In this document: piece by piece, positions 47,122 to 55,336 of the stretch
Layout: each line of letters starts with the position of its first letter
Numbering within the stretch: position 1 is the first letter of the stretch
Assembly (NCBI RefSeq): GCF_001425205.1
Contig: NZ_LMDW01000012.1
Location: 79,584 to 143,583, forward strand
Direction of reading: 5' to 3'
DNA length: 64,000 nt
Source: Variovorax sp. Root411
GTDB taxonomy: Bacteria; Pseudomonadota; Gammaproteobacteria; Burkholderiales; Burkholderiaceae_C
Translations under genes and position numbers: made by a program
Notes under the pieces: model-generated
Databases searched by the model: none
Told to the model about the DNA's origin: nothing
The model's input: only the letters and a program-made list of their open reading frames with translations

Positions 47122-48393
47122 ATGAACACGAATGCGGCATTGCCGCCTCCGCCGCGCTGGTCAACCTCGGCCGCCGCGATGCTGGTCGCACTGGCCAGCG
47201 CCTTCGCCCTGAGTCAGGCCTTCCGCACCGTCGGCGCCATGATGGCCACGCCGCTCGCCGGCCACTTCGGCCTGACGCCGCAACAGCTGGGCACCTGGGC
47301 CGGCACCTTCCACTTCATGTTCGGCATCATGCAGCTCGCGATGGGCGTGTCGATCGACATGTTCGGCGTGCGCCGTACGGTGCTGGTCGCCTTTCCACTG
47401 GCCATCGCGGGCGCGGCGTTGTGCGCAATGGCGTCGAGCTTCGGCGCCCTGCTGCTGGGGCAGGCGCTGATTGGCGTCGGCTGCGCGCCGGCCTTCCTGG
47501 CCTGCACGGTGTTCATCGCGCGGCACTTCGACGCCTCGCGCTTCACCGCCATGTCGGGGCTGGTGATGAGCCTGGCGGGGCTGGGCATTCTGTTCACCGG
47601 CACGCCCCTGGCCCTGCTGATCGAGGCTGCGTCGTGGCGCGCGGGCTATGCGGTGCTGGCCGCGTTCGCTGTGCTTTCGTGGCTGGTCATTTTCTGGCGT
47701 GTGCGCGAACCCGCTCGTGCGGCGGATCAAGCGAGCCCGCAGGCTGCACTGGCCGAGCGTCAGTCGCTGCGCAAGGCCGTGCGCGAACTGCTGCCGCTGT
47801 TCGCGATGCCGCACACCCTGGGCCTGCTGTGCTTCGCCTGCGTGTCGTACGCAGCCTTCATCACGCTGCGCGGCCTGTGGCTCGGGCCGGTGTTGCACGA
47901 CCGGCACGGCCTGTCGCTGGTGGCCAGCGGCAATGTCGCATTGGTCATGACGGTCGCCGGCATGCTCAGCCCGGCGCTGTTCGGTCGGATGGACCCGGGC
48001 GGCGCACGCCGCGCGCACTGGATGATGGGATGCTCGTTCGCCGGCGCGCTGATGTTCGGCGCCATGGCGCTGACGCAATCGCGCGCGGTGGACATCGGCC
48101 TGCCGGTCTTCTACGGCCTGCTTTCGGGCTACAGCGTGCTGCAGTACGCCTACACCAGGAACGCCTACCCCGCTGCGATGACGGGACGCGCGATGGCGCT
48201 GCTCAACATGGCGATGTTCCTCGGCGTCTCGCTGATGCAGTGGACCACCGGCGTGGCCGCGTCGTGGGCCGTGGCGAATGGCGTCGAGCCGTTCCGAGCG
48301 GTGTTTCTCACGGTCGCGGCCATGCTGGCCGCGGGCACGCTCGCGTTCCTCGTGCTGCCGCGCGCGCCTGCGCCGGTGCGGCTCAGCGCTTGA
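47122..48393 (+). CDS. MFS transporter
   Basis: 423 residues, about 12 spans, with the MFSF-type loop DMFGVRRTVLVAF after span 2. Substrate unknown. It stands alone after glcB; a carboxylate role would suit but is a guess. It overlaps the convergent EamA gene by 11 bases. Confidence 0.88.
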   Translation: MNTNAALPPPPRWSTSAAAMLVALASAFALSQAFRTVGAMMATPLAGHFGLTPQQLGTWAGTFHFMFGIMQLAMGVSIDMFGVRRTVLVAFPLAIAGAALCAMASSFGALLLGQALIGVGCAPAFLACTVFIARHFDASRFTAMSGLVMSLAGLGILFTGTPLALLIEAASWRAGYAVLAAFAVLSWLVIFWRVREPARAADQASPQAALAERQSLRKAVRELLPLFAMPHTLGLLCFACVSYAAFITLRGLWLGPVLHDRHGLSLVASGNVALVMTVAGMLSPALFGRMDPGGARRAHWMMGCSFAGALMFGAMALTQSRAVDIGLPVFYGLLSGYSVLQYAYTRNAYPAAMTGRAMALLNMAMFLGVSLMQWTTGVAASWAVANGVEPFRAVFLTVAAMLAAGTLAFLVLPRAPAPVRLSA

Positions 48394-48820
48394 TCGCCAG
48401 CATCAGCACCCCGCCCGCGATCATCGCCACGCCCGCCCATTCGCGGCCGGAGGGGCGCTCGCCGAGGAACATCACGGCGAACAGCACCACCAGCACCACG
48501 CTGAGCTTGTCGACCGGCGCGACCTGCGAGGCATTGCCCATCTTGAGCGCGCGGAAGTAGCAGACCCACGACGCGCCCGTCGCGAGCCCGGAGAGCACGA
48601 GGAACAGCCAGGTGCGGGGCGAGAGCTGCAGCGGGTTCGTCCATTTGCCGGTGGCGTGCACGAAGGCCGCGAGCACCACGAGGATCACCACGGTGCGCAC
48701 CAGCGTGGCCATGTCGGAGTCGACGCCCGCAAGGCCGAGCTTGGCGAGGATGGCCGTCAGTGCGGCGAAGACGGCCGACAGGGCGGCCCAGAAAAACCAG
48801 TTGGAGGCGGTGATGCCCAT
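48383..48820 (-). CDS. Single-domain EamA/DMT-family transporter
   Basis: 145 residues, one EamA repeat with about five spans (NWFFWAALSAVFAALTAILAK; VDKLSVVLVVLFAVMFLGERP). Such half-size members dimerise. The long open frame upstream is not supported, and the chosen start follows a GAAAGAAG site. Substrate unknown. Confidence 0.85.
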   Translation of the reverse strand: MGITASNWFFWAALSAVFAALTAILAKLGLAGVDSDMATLVRTVVILVVLAAFVHATGKWTNPLQLSPRTWLFLVLSGLATGASWVCYFRALKMGNASQVAPVDKLSVVLVVLFAVMFLGERPSGREWAGVAMIAGGVLMLAIKR

Positions 48821-48906
48821 GGTGCTTCTTTCGTGGATGGCAGTGGCGCACTTCCCATCATGCGCGATCGCGACGACGGCCTTGCCCATGTCTTCACGCA
48901 TGCCCG

Positions 48907-49122
48907 TCAGTCCTCCGTGAAGCGGTACCCGGCCTTCTGCAGCGCCACCTTCTGCGCACGCCGCTCGGCGCGGTGCGTGCGCAGGTGGCGCCCTGCTTTC
49001 TGGTTCGATTCGCCGCGCGCCATCGCGGCCACTACAGGATTGCGAGGTGCCACGCCGGGCACCGAAAAGTAAAACCGGCCCAGACGCTTGTCGTCGTCGC
49101 GGGCCTTTCGTTGAGCACTCAT
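48907..49122 (-). CDS. Small basic protein of unknown function
   Basis: 71 residues, starting MSAQRKARDDDKRLG, with many Arg and Lys, no membrane span, and a C-terminal AGYRFTED. A GGAG site stands at a good distance before the ATG. I do not recognise the family. Its charge suggests nucleic-acid or ribosome contact, but this is a guess. A hairpin with a T-rich trail lies just upstream on its strand. Confidence 0.6.
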   Translation of the reverse strand: MSAQRKARDDDKRLGRFYFSVPGVAPRNPVVAAMARGESNQKAGRHLRTHRAERRAQKVALQKAGYRFTED

Positions 49123-49527
49123 GTGCGCACACTCCGAAAAACAGAAAGGCCCCGGCGAATGGCTGCGCGGGGCCTTTGTCGACAGGCCTCGGCGGGTGCA
49201 TGGATGCACATCCGGCCGGGGCGGTCGGTGTGCGGATCAGGTGTTCAGGAAACGGTTCATTGGATTGGTTTGTCGCCCGGGAGGTTGGTCGTCGCCAGGC
49301 GCGGCGGAAAGAAACTGTCGCTGAAAAACGAAGGGCGGATTTTGGCGAGCCCGCATGCGACGCGCAAGCGCCGCACGTGCGGTTGTGGCGCAAAGCCGAC
49401 GCGGTGCCGACGCGTGAATCCAGTTGCGCGGCCGCGCCGTATCCAACTCAAGCGCATCGCGCCTCCGAGCTGCTGGCGGTTTCCACAGTCACCTTCCACC
49501 AAGAACCATTCTTTCCAGGAGCCTTCA
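49123..49527. other. 405-base intergenic region with one strong inverted repeat
   Basis: No convincing gene. A perfect 10-base inverted repeat AAAGGCCCCG/CGGGGCCTTT lies at 49145-49154 and 49168-49177; read on the minus strand it is followed by CTGTTTTTC, as in a terminator. The rest is GC-rich without clear promoter boxes. The divergent promoters of the 71-residue gene and the fasciclin gene should be here. A small RNA ending at the hairpin is possible. Confidence 0.4.
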
Positions 49528-50103
49528 ATGAAAAAACTCATGATTGCAGTCGGCGTTTCGGTCCTGCTCGGCGCTTGCGCGGGCGGCACGGCCATGGGCG
49601 GCAGCAGCGGCGGCATGTCGTCGAACCCGATGGTCGGCGGTGCGGCGATGTACCCGACGAAGGACATCGTCGACAACGCCGTGAATTCGAAGGACCACAC
49701 CACGCTGGTCGCGGCCGTGAAGGCCGCGGACCTCGTGGGCACGCTCAAGAGCCCCGGCCCGTTCACCGTGTTCGCACCGACCAACGCGGCCTTCGCCGCA
49801 CTGCCGGCCGGCACGGTCGACACGCTGCTCAAGCCCGAGAACAAGCCCACCCTGAGCAAGGTGCTGACCTACCACGTAGTGCCCGGCCGGATGGACGGCC
49901 CGGCGCTGATGAGCGCCATCAATGCAGGTGGCGGCAAGGCCACGCTGAAGACCGCGAGCGGCGGCACGCTGACCGCGACGATGAGCGGCGGCAACGTGAT
50001 GGTGACCGACGCCAAGGGCGGCACGGCGATGGTGACGATCGCCAACGTCTACCAGTCGAACGGCGTGATCCACGTCGTGAACAAGGTGCTGCTGCCGGGT
50101 TGA
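49528..50103 (+). CDS. Fasciclin (FAS1) domain lipoprotein
   Basis: 191 residues. Signal peptide with LLGAC lipobox (Cys17), a Gly/Ser/Met-rich linker, then one FAS1 domain (about 42-191) with the TVFAPTNAAFA and YHVVPG signatures. FAS1 domains mediate adhesion or cell-surface contact. An AGGAG site precedes the ATG. The long in-frame extension upstream is not coding-like. Confidence 0.94.
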   Translation: MKKLMIAVGVSVLLGACAGGTAMGGSSGGMSSNPMVGGAAMYPTKDIVDNAVNSKDHTTLVAAVKAADLVGTLKSPGPFTVFAPTNAAFAALPAGTVDTLLKPENKPTLSKVLTYHVVPGRMDGPALMSAINAGGGKATLKTASGGTLTATMSGGNVMVTDAKGGTAMVTIANVYQSNGVIHVVNKVLLPG

Positions 50104-50140
50104 TCGCGACCTTGCTGCACAGCGCCGGCACGGCGGGCCT

Positions 50141-51076
50141 TCAGGTCCGCCGCGCCGCGTCCGCTTCGTCGCGCAGCCACTGCGCGAAATCCTGCGCGTC
50201 GCGGTTGCTCCCGGCGCGCTTCGACATCTCGACGAAGTAGCCGCGGCGCGACGCGGCGCCTTCGCCCAGCGGTGCGACCAGGCGGCCGTCTTTCACCAGG
50301 TCCTGCAGCAGCGGCAGGCGGCCGATCACCACGCCCTGGCCCGCCACGGCCGCGGCCACCGCGTCGGCGTATTGCGTGAAGCGCAGCGTGCTCTTCATGC
50401 GCAGGTCGGCGAGCCCCATGACCTTGAGCCAGGGCTCCCAGTCGGTCGTCGGTGCTTCGCTGTGGTCCGGGTACTCGATCGTGAGCAGTGTGAGCCCCGA
50501 AAGATCCGAGGGCGCGTGCAAGGCCGCCGCGAGCTGCGGGGCGCACAGCGGCACCACCGACTCCTCGAACAGCGCCGCACCGACGCCGCGATCGATCGGC
50601 ACGAAGCGCACCGCCACGTCGATGCGGCTGCGCTCCAGGTCGAGCACGTCGAGCGTGGCCGACATGCGCACATCGACCTGCGGATGGCTGCCGGTGAAGC
50701 GCGCGAGCCGCGGAATGAGCCACAGCGATGCGAATCCCGGCGTGGTGGTGATCGCCACCTGGCGCGGCGCGGCGCTGGCGCGCACGCGCGCGGTGGCGTC
50801 GCGCAGGCGCTCCAGGCTGTCGGTGACGGCGCGCTGCAGCACGCCGCCGGCCTCGGTGAGCGACAGCGCGCGGTGGCGGCGCTCGAACAGCAGCACGCCC
50901 AGGCTGGCTTCGAGCTGCTGGATCTGCCGGCTCACGGCCGACTGCGTCAGGTGCAGCTCGCCCGCCGCGAGCGTGAAGCTCAGCCGCCGCGCGGCCGCCT
51001 CGAAACTGCGCAGCAGTTCGAGCGGCGGCAGCTCGCCATTGGCGGCCCCGGGGGCTTTTGCATTCTCTGTGTGCAT
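50141..51076 (-). CDS. LysR-family regulator (GcvA-like)
   Basis: 311 residues. The DNA-binding part is at about 16-76 (LLRSFEAAARRLSFTLAAGE; HLTQSAVSRQIQQLEASLGV), followed by the ligand-binding fold. It is divergent from a DUF2917 gene, with a dyad symmetric site in the 70-base gap, the usual self/target arrangement. Confidence 0.94.
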   Translation of the reverse strand: MHTENAKAPGAANGELPPLELLRSFEAAARRLSFTLAAGELHLTQSAVSRQIQQLEASLGVLLFERRHRALSLTEAGGVLQRAVTDSLERLRDATARVRASAAPRQVAITTTPGFASLWLIPRLARFTGSHPQVDVRMSATLDVLDLERSRIDVAVRFVPIDRGVGAALFEESVVPLCAPQLAAALHAPSDLSGLTLLTIEYPDHSEAPTTDWEPWLKVMGLADLRMKSTLRFTQYADAVAAAVAGQGVVIGRLPLLQDLVKDGRLVAPLGEGAASRRGYFVEMSKRAGSNRDAQDFAQWLRDEADAARRT

Positions 51077-51127
51077 GCAAAGAGTTCCGAATTACCGCGT
51101 GCAAAGGAGAGATCAGCTCACTATATT

Positions 51128-51144
51128 CATTCGTATCACGAATG
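51128..51144. promoter_or_regulatory. LysR-type dyad between regulator and DUF2917 gene
   Basis: CATTCG, five bases, CGAATG: a perfect 6-base inverted repeat in the divergent gap, close to the DUF2917 start. It fits the T-N11-A pattern of LysR boxes. Confidence 0.45.
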
Positions 51145-51146
51145 CA

Positions 51147-51482
51147 ATGGAGCTTGCCATGCGCACCTCTTCCAACACTTCTTCCCGCTTCGACGTCAGC
51201 CTGCCGAAGCGTTCCGTCTTCGCCGTAACCGATGGCGCGGGCGTGGGTATCGAATGCCGCAGCGGCTCGGTCTGGGTCACACTCGACCGCGATCCGCGCG
51301 ACATCGTGCTGGCGCCCGGCGATCGCTTCGAAGGCACCGAGCACCGGCGGGTACTGGTGTCGGCGCTGGAACCGTCGTGCATCACCGTGTCGGATGCGCA
51401 GCCGGCCGCCATGCCTCTCCCGAAGGGCATGGGCACACGGTCGCCTTGGCGACTTCCGTCACACGGGTTGTCCCCGGCTTGA
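51147..51482 (+). CDS. DUF2917-family protein
   Basis: 111 residues (107 from the second ATG at 51159). A compact beta-rich domain with VGIECRSGSVWVTLDRDPRDIVL matches DUF2917, of unknown function. The C-terminal 25 residues look unstructured. It is the likely target of the divergent LysR regulator. Confidence 0.8.
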   Translation: MELAMRTSSNTSSRFDVSLPKRSVFAVTDGAGVGIECRSGSVWVTLDRDPRDIVLAPGDRFEGTEHRRVLVSALEPSCITVSDAQPAAMPLPKGMGTRSPWRLPSHGLSPA

Positions 51483-51547
51483 CCCGGGCTCGCGTGCATC
51501 GAACCATCGATGCCCATGAGCCCCGACGCACCCACTTCCACCGCCCG

Positions 51548-52351
51548 ATGAACGACCAGCCCTACATCCTCCAGGAGCTGGCCGACGGCATCGCCACGCT
51601 CACGCTGAATCTTCCCGCCAAGCTCAACCCGATCGCGCGCGAATTGCAGGTCGAACTGCGCGATGCGCTGGAACGCATACGCGACGACCGCGCGGTGCGC
51701 GCAGTGATCCTCACGGGCGCCGGCAAGGCCTTCTGCGTGGGCGCCGACCTGAGCGCAATGGCGCCGGGCGACGAAGGCAAGTCGCTCGGCACGCAGACGG
51801 CCGAGTGGATGCAGCAACTCAGCAATCCGCTGATCGAGACGCTGCGCACGCTGCCTGTTCCGGTGGTCGCCGCCGTCAATGGCCCCGCGGCCGGCGCCGG
51901 CGTAGGCCTTGCGCTGGCAGCCGACGTGACCATTGCCGCGCGCAGTGCGTATTTCTACCTGCCCTTCCTGCCCAAGCTCGGCATCGTGCCGGACCTGGGC
52001 TGCACCTGGGCCATTCCGCGCCGCGCCGGCCGGGCGCGCGCGATGGGCATGGCGCTGCTCGACGAGCGCGTGGGCGCGGGGCGTGCCGTGCAATGGGGCC
52101 TGATCTGGGGCTGCGTGGACGACGAGCAATTGATGGAGGAGGCCAAGGGCATCGCGCAGCGCCTCGCTCGCCTACCGGCGCATGCCGTGCTCGAAGCACG
52201 CGAGGCCTTCGAGGCCTCTGAGCGCCACACGCTGAAGGAGCAGCTGCACTACGAGAGCGAGCGCCAGCGCGATCTGATCGACCGCCCGAGCTTCCGCGAA
52301 GGCGTGAGCGCCTTCCTGCAGAAGCGCCCGCCGGTCTTCGAGAGCCGCTGA
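51548..52351 (+). CDS. Enoyl-CoA hydratase/isomerase family protein (PaaG-like)
   Basis: 267 residues, crotonase fold. The oxyanion-hole segments are GAGKAFCVGADLSAM and NGPAAGAGVGLALAAD. The segment LPKLGIVPDLGCTWAIPR has Asp where hydratases have the second Glu, as in PaaG and other isomerases. It may act in aromatic or fatty acyl-CoA breakdown; no paa operon is near. It stands alone. Confidence 0.92.
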   Translation: MNDQPYILQELADGIATLTLNLPAKLNPIARELQVELRDALERIRDDRAVRAVILTGAGKAFCVGADLSAMAPGDEGKSLGTQTAEWMQQLSNPLIETLRTLPVPVVAAVNGPAAGAGVGLALAADVTIAARSAYFYLPFLPKLGIVPDLGCTWAIPRRAGRARAMGMALLDERVGAGRAVQWGLIWGCVDDEQLMEEAKGIAQRLARLPAHAVLEAREAFEASERHTLKEQLHYESERQRDLIDRPSFREGVSAFLQKRPPVFESR

Positions 52352-52397
52352 CATCCTGTCACCCTGACACTGGCGCCTGCCGGAGGGCTGCGGGAGA

Positions 52398-53663
52398 ATG
52401 CCGCGCATGCCCATCCTCAACGCCTTCTACGCCCAGTCGGGCGGCGTCACCTCGGTCATCAACGCGTCGGCCTGCGGCGTGATCGAGACGGCGCGAAAAC
52501 ATCCCGACCGCATCGGCAAGCTCTATGCCGGGCGCAACGGCATCATCGGCGCGCTGACCGAGGAACTGATCGACACCGGCGCCGAATCGGCCGAGGCGAT
52601 CGCGGCGCTGCGCAGCACGCCCTCGGGCGCTTTCGGCTCGTGCCGCTACAAGCTCAAGTCGCTCGAGAAGAACCGTCGCGAGTACGAGCGGCTGATCGAA
52701 GTGTTCAAGGCGCACGGCATCGGCTACTTCTTCTACAACGGCGGCGGCGATTCGGCCGACACCTGCTTCAAGGTGAGCCAACTGTCGCAGTCGATGGGCT
52801 ATGCGCTGCAGGCCATCCACGTGCCCAAGACCATCGACAACGACCTGCCGCTGACCGACTGCTGCCCGGGCTTCGGCTCGGTCGCGAAGTACGTGGCGGT
52901 GTCGACCATCGAGGCCTCGTTCGACGTGCGTTCGATGGCGGCAACATCGACCAAGGTGTTCGTGCTCGAAGTGATGGGCCGGCATGCGGGCTGGATCGCC
53001 GCGGCTGGCGCCCTGGCGGCGGACCAGGGCATTCCGGTGGTGGTGCTGTTCCCGGAGATCGAGTTCGACAAGGCGCGCTTTCTCGCGCGCGTCGATGAGT
53101 TGGTGAAGCAGCACGGCTACTGCTCGGTGGTGGTGTCCGAAGGCTGCCACCACCCCGACGGCACCTTCCTTGCCGAGCAGGGCACGCGCGACGCCTTCGG
53201 CCATGCGCAGCTCGGCGGCGCGGCGCCGGTGGTGGCGCAGATGGTCAAGGAAGCGCTGGGCCACAAGTTCCACTGGGCCGTGGCCGACTACCTGCAGCGT
53301 GCGGCGCGCCACATCGCCTCGGCCACCGACGTGAAGCAGGCCTACGAACTGGGACAGCGCGCGGTGGAACTGGCACTCGAAGGCCGCAACGCCGTCATGC
53401 CCACCATCGAGCGCACGTCCGATGTGCCCTATGCCTACCGCCTGGGCTGTGCGCCGCTCGAATCCGTCGCCAACGTCGAGAAGCCGATGCCGCGCGACTT
53501 CATCTCGGACGATGGCTACGGCATCACCGAGAAGTGCCGGCGCTACCTGCTGCCGCTGATCGAGGGCGAGGACTACCCGGCCTACAGCGGCGGGTTGCCG
53601 GTCTACGTGACGCTGCAGAACGTGGCGGTGGCGAAGAAGCTGCCGGCTTTCGAGATCGCATGA
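52398..53663 (+). CDS. Pyrophosphate-dependent 6-phosphofructokinase
   Basis: 421 residues. The phosphoryl-donor loop NGGGDSADT has Asp where ATP-type enzymes have Gly, and PKTIDNDL has the Lys that marks PPi use. EVMGRHAGW is the fructose-6-phosphate site. It phosphorylates fructose 6-phosphate reversibly with pyrophosphate. The stop overlaps the CWC-protein gene (ATGA). An ATG three codons downstream is an alternative start. Confidence 0.94.
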   Translation: MPRMPILNAFYAQSGGVTSVINASACGVIETARKHPDRIGKLYAGRNGIIGALTEELIDTGAESAEAIAALRSTPSGAFGSCRYKLKSLEKNRREYERLIEVFKAHGIGYFFYNGGGDSADTCFKVSQLSQSMGYALQAIHVPKTIDNDLPLTDCCPGFGSVAKYVAVSTIEASFDVRSMAATSTKVFVLEVMGRHAGWIAAAGALAADQGIPVVVLFPEIEFDKARFLARVDELVKQHGYCSVVVSEGCHHPDGTFLAEQGTRDAFGHAQLGGAAPVVAQMVKEALGHKFHWAVADYLQRAARHIASATDVKQAYELGQRAVELALEGRNAVMPTIERTSDVPYAYRLGCAPLESVANVEKPMPRDFISDDGYGITEKCRRYLLPLIEGEDYPAYSGGLPVYVTLQNVAVAKKLPAFEIA

Positions 53664-53896
53664 CGACTTCGGCGGCAGCCACCGGCCTGATCGACGCCAC
53701 ACGCTGTCCGCTGTGCGGCGAGGCGAACCGCTGCGCTATGGAAATCGAACGCGAGACGGGCGAGGCGCAGCCGCCCTGCTGGTGCATGCAGGCCGACTTC
53801 GGCAAGGCGCCGCTCACGAACCTGCCGGAAGACATGCGCGGGCTGGCGTGCATCTGCATGCGCTGCGCGACCGGCGCATCGCCGGCTCAGGACTGA
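53660..53896 (+). CDS. Cysteine-rich CWC-family protein
   Basis: 78 residues. The Cys pattern CPLCGEANRC, then PPCWCMQADF, then CICMRC near the end matches the CWC family and implies metal binding (zinc or iron-sulfur). Role unknown. Translationally coupled to the PPi-PFK gene, and overlapping the convergent metallopeptidase gene by ten bases. Confidence 0.88.
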   Translation: MTTSAAATGLIDATRCPLCGEANRCAMEIERETGEAQPPCWCMQADFGKAPLTNLPEDMRGLACICMRCATGASPAQD

Positions 53897-55206
53897 GCAG
53901 GGTTCTGCGATTGCCCCTGTGACTGCTCCTGCTCGTCGGGTGCGGAATCGGCCACGTCGCCGGCCATCACCATCGTCGGTGCACTGCCCGGCCGCTGCTG
54001 CGTGATCACGCGGTGGATGAACTGCAGCTTGCCCACCGCCGTGCGCGGCAGCACGAAGGGGTAGTAGTCGGGCTGCCCCATGCTGCGCGACAGCTCGTTG
54101 AGCACGTTGGTGAGCAGCACCCAGCCGTTGATGAAATCGAGGAACTTGCCGGCATCGGGATCGTCCGGCTGCCAGAGGTCGTCGGCGGTGAAGAGGTCGC
54201 TGGCCAGTTCGACGTTGGTTGCATCGACACCGAAGCTCATCGCGGTGTCCGCCGTGTCGGCCATGTGCAGGTAGTGGGCCCAGGTCTCGGCCCAGTCTTC
54301 CCAGGGATGCGTGCTCGCGTAGCTGCTCACGAAGCGGTCGGCCCAGTCGGGCGGCGGGCCCTGTTCGTAGTGGTGCTGCAGCGCGGCGGCGTAGTCGGCG
54401 CGCTCGTCGCCGAAGAGCGCGCGGAAGTCGTCGAGCCACGGCGTGGGCAGAACCAGCAGGTCCCAGTAGTAATGGCCGATCTCGTGGCGGAAGTGGCCCA
54501 GCAGCGTGCGGTAGGGCTCGCGCATCTCCGCGCGGATGCGCTCGCGCACGGCGTCCTCGGCTTCCTCGGCGTTGAGGGTGATCACGCCGTGCTGGTGGCC
54601 GGTCATCACGTGCGGGCCGCCCGGCATGTTGCTGAGGAAGTCGAAGGTCAGGCCGTGCACCGGGTCGGCGTGGCGGCTCACGACCGGCAGGCCGAGCGCG
54701 AGCAGTTGCGAGACGAGCCGGCGCTTGGCGGTTTCGAGCTTGCGCCAGAGTTCGCCGTTGTTCTCCACCGAAAGATCGGGAATGGTGCGGGTGACGCTGC
54801 AGGCCAGGCAGTAGCCCGGTGCGAGGCCCTGGGTGTCGTCGGGCAGGGTCTCGCCTTCGCGTGCGGCAGGCACCATCCAGCTGCAGGCGGCCGGGGTCAT
54901 GAGGTTCGTGCAGCGGCGATAGGTCTTGCCGTGCGGATCGCCGAACACGGTGAAGGTGTCGGGCTGCGCGCCCTCGCCCACCGCCGGCGCGAGCGGCATC
55001 ACGCCGAGCCGGTCGATCACGTAGCCGAGCGGCGTGTGGCAGGCCAGGCACTCGCTGTTGCGCAGGAATATCGGGCGGCCGCACTGGCAGCGGTAGGCGC
55101 GGCTCACGGTCGGCGCGGCCAGCTCGGTCGCGAGCGTGGAAGCACCTTCCGGCTCGGCGGGGGCCGGTTGGGCGTTGGCTTGTTGTTTGTCGGGCGTGGA
55201 GTCCAT
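53887..55206 (-). CDS. Putative zinc metallopeptidase with N-terminal zinc ribbon
   Basis: 439 residues. An N-terminal CxC/CxxC ribbon (about 38-60: YRCQCGRPIF, SECLACHTP) leads to a second Cys set (RRCTNL, GYCLACS). The metallopeptidase motif is HFRHEIGHYYWD, with a downstream WEDWAETWAHYLH. It matches the Peptidase_Mx family. The last residues are Gln/Ser-rich. No signal peptide, so probably cytoplasmic. A TCCTAC element lies upstream at 55303-55308 (minus strand). Confidence 0.9.
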   Translation of the reverse strand: MDSTPDKQQANAQPAPAEPEGASTLATELAAPTVSRAYRCQCGRPIFLRNSECLACHTPLGYVIDRLGVMPLAPAVGEGAQPDTFTVFGDPHGKTYRRCTNLMTPAACSWMVPAAREGETLPDDTQGLAPGYCLACSVTRTIPDLSVENNGELWRKLETAKRRLVSQLLALGLPVVSRHADPVHGLTFDFLSNMPGGPHVMTGHQHGVITLNAEEAEDAVRERIRAEMREPYRTLLGHFRHEIGHYYWDLLVLPTPWLDDFRALFGDERADYAAALQHHYEQGPPPDWADRFVSSYASTHPWEDWAETWAHYLHMADTADTAMSFGVDATNVELASDLFTADDLWQPDDPDAGKFLDFINGWVLLTNVLNELSRSMGQPDYYPFVLPRTAVGKLQFIHRVITQQRPGSAPTMVMAGDVADSAPDEQEQSQGQSQNPAQS

Positions 55207-55302
55207 GTGTTGTGTTGATCTTCTTCCTGACGCTGAGGGGACAGCCGACGCATTGTGCGGGCCGCCCGCCGCGCGCCCGCCCGCGCAAAGACCGATATGC
55301 TT

Positions 55303-55308
55303 GTAGGA
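55303..55308 (-). promoter_or_regulatory. TCCTAC element upstream of the metallopeptidase gene
   Basis: GTCGTCCTACAAGC on the minus strand, about 97 bases before the start. It may belong with the like elements near katE and ku; low support. Confidence 0.2.
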
Positions 55309-55336
55309 CGACGGACCCGAGACATTCCGCCGCCCC

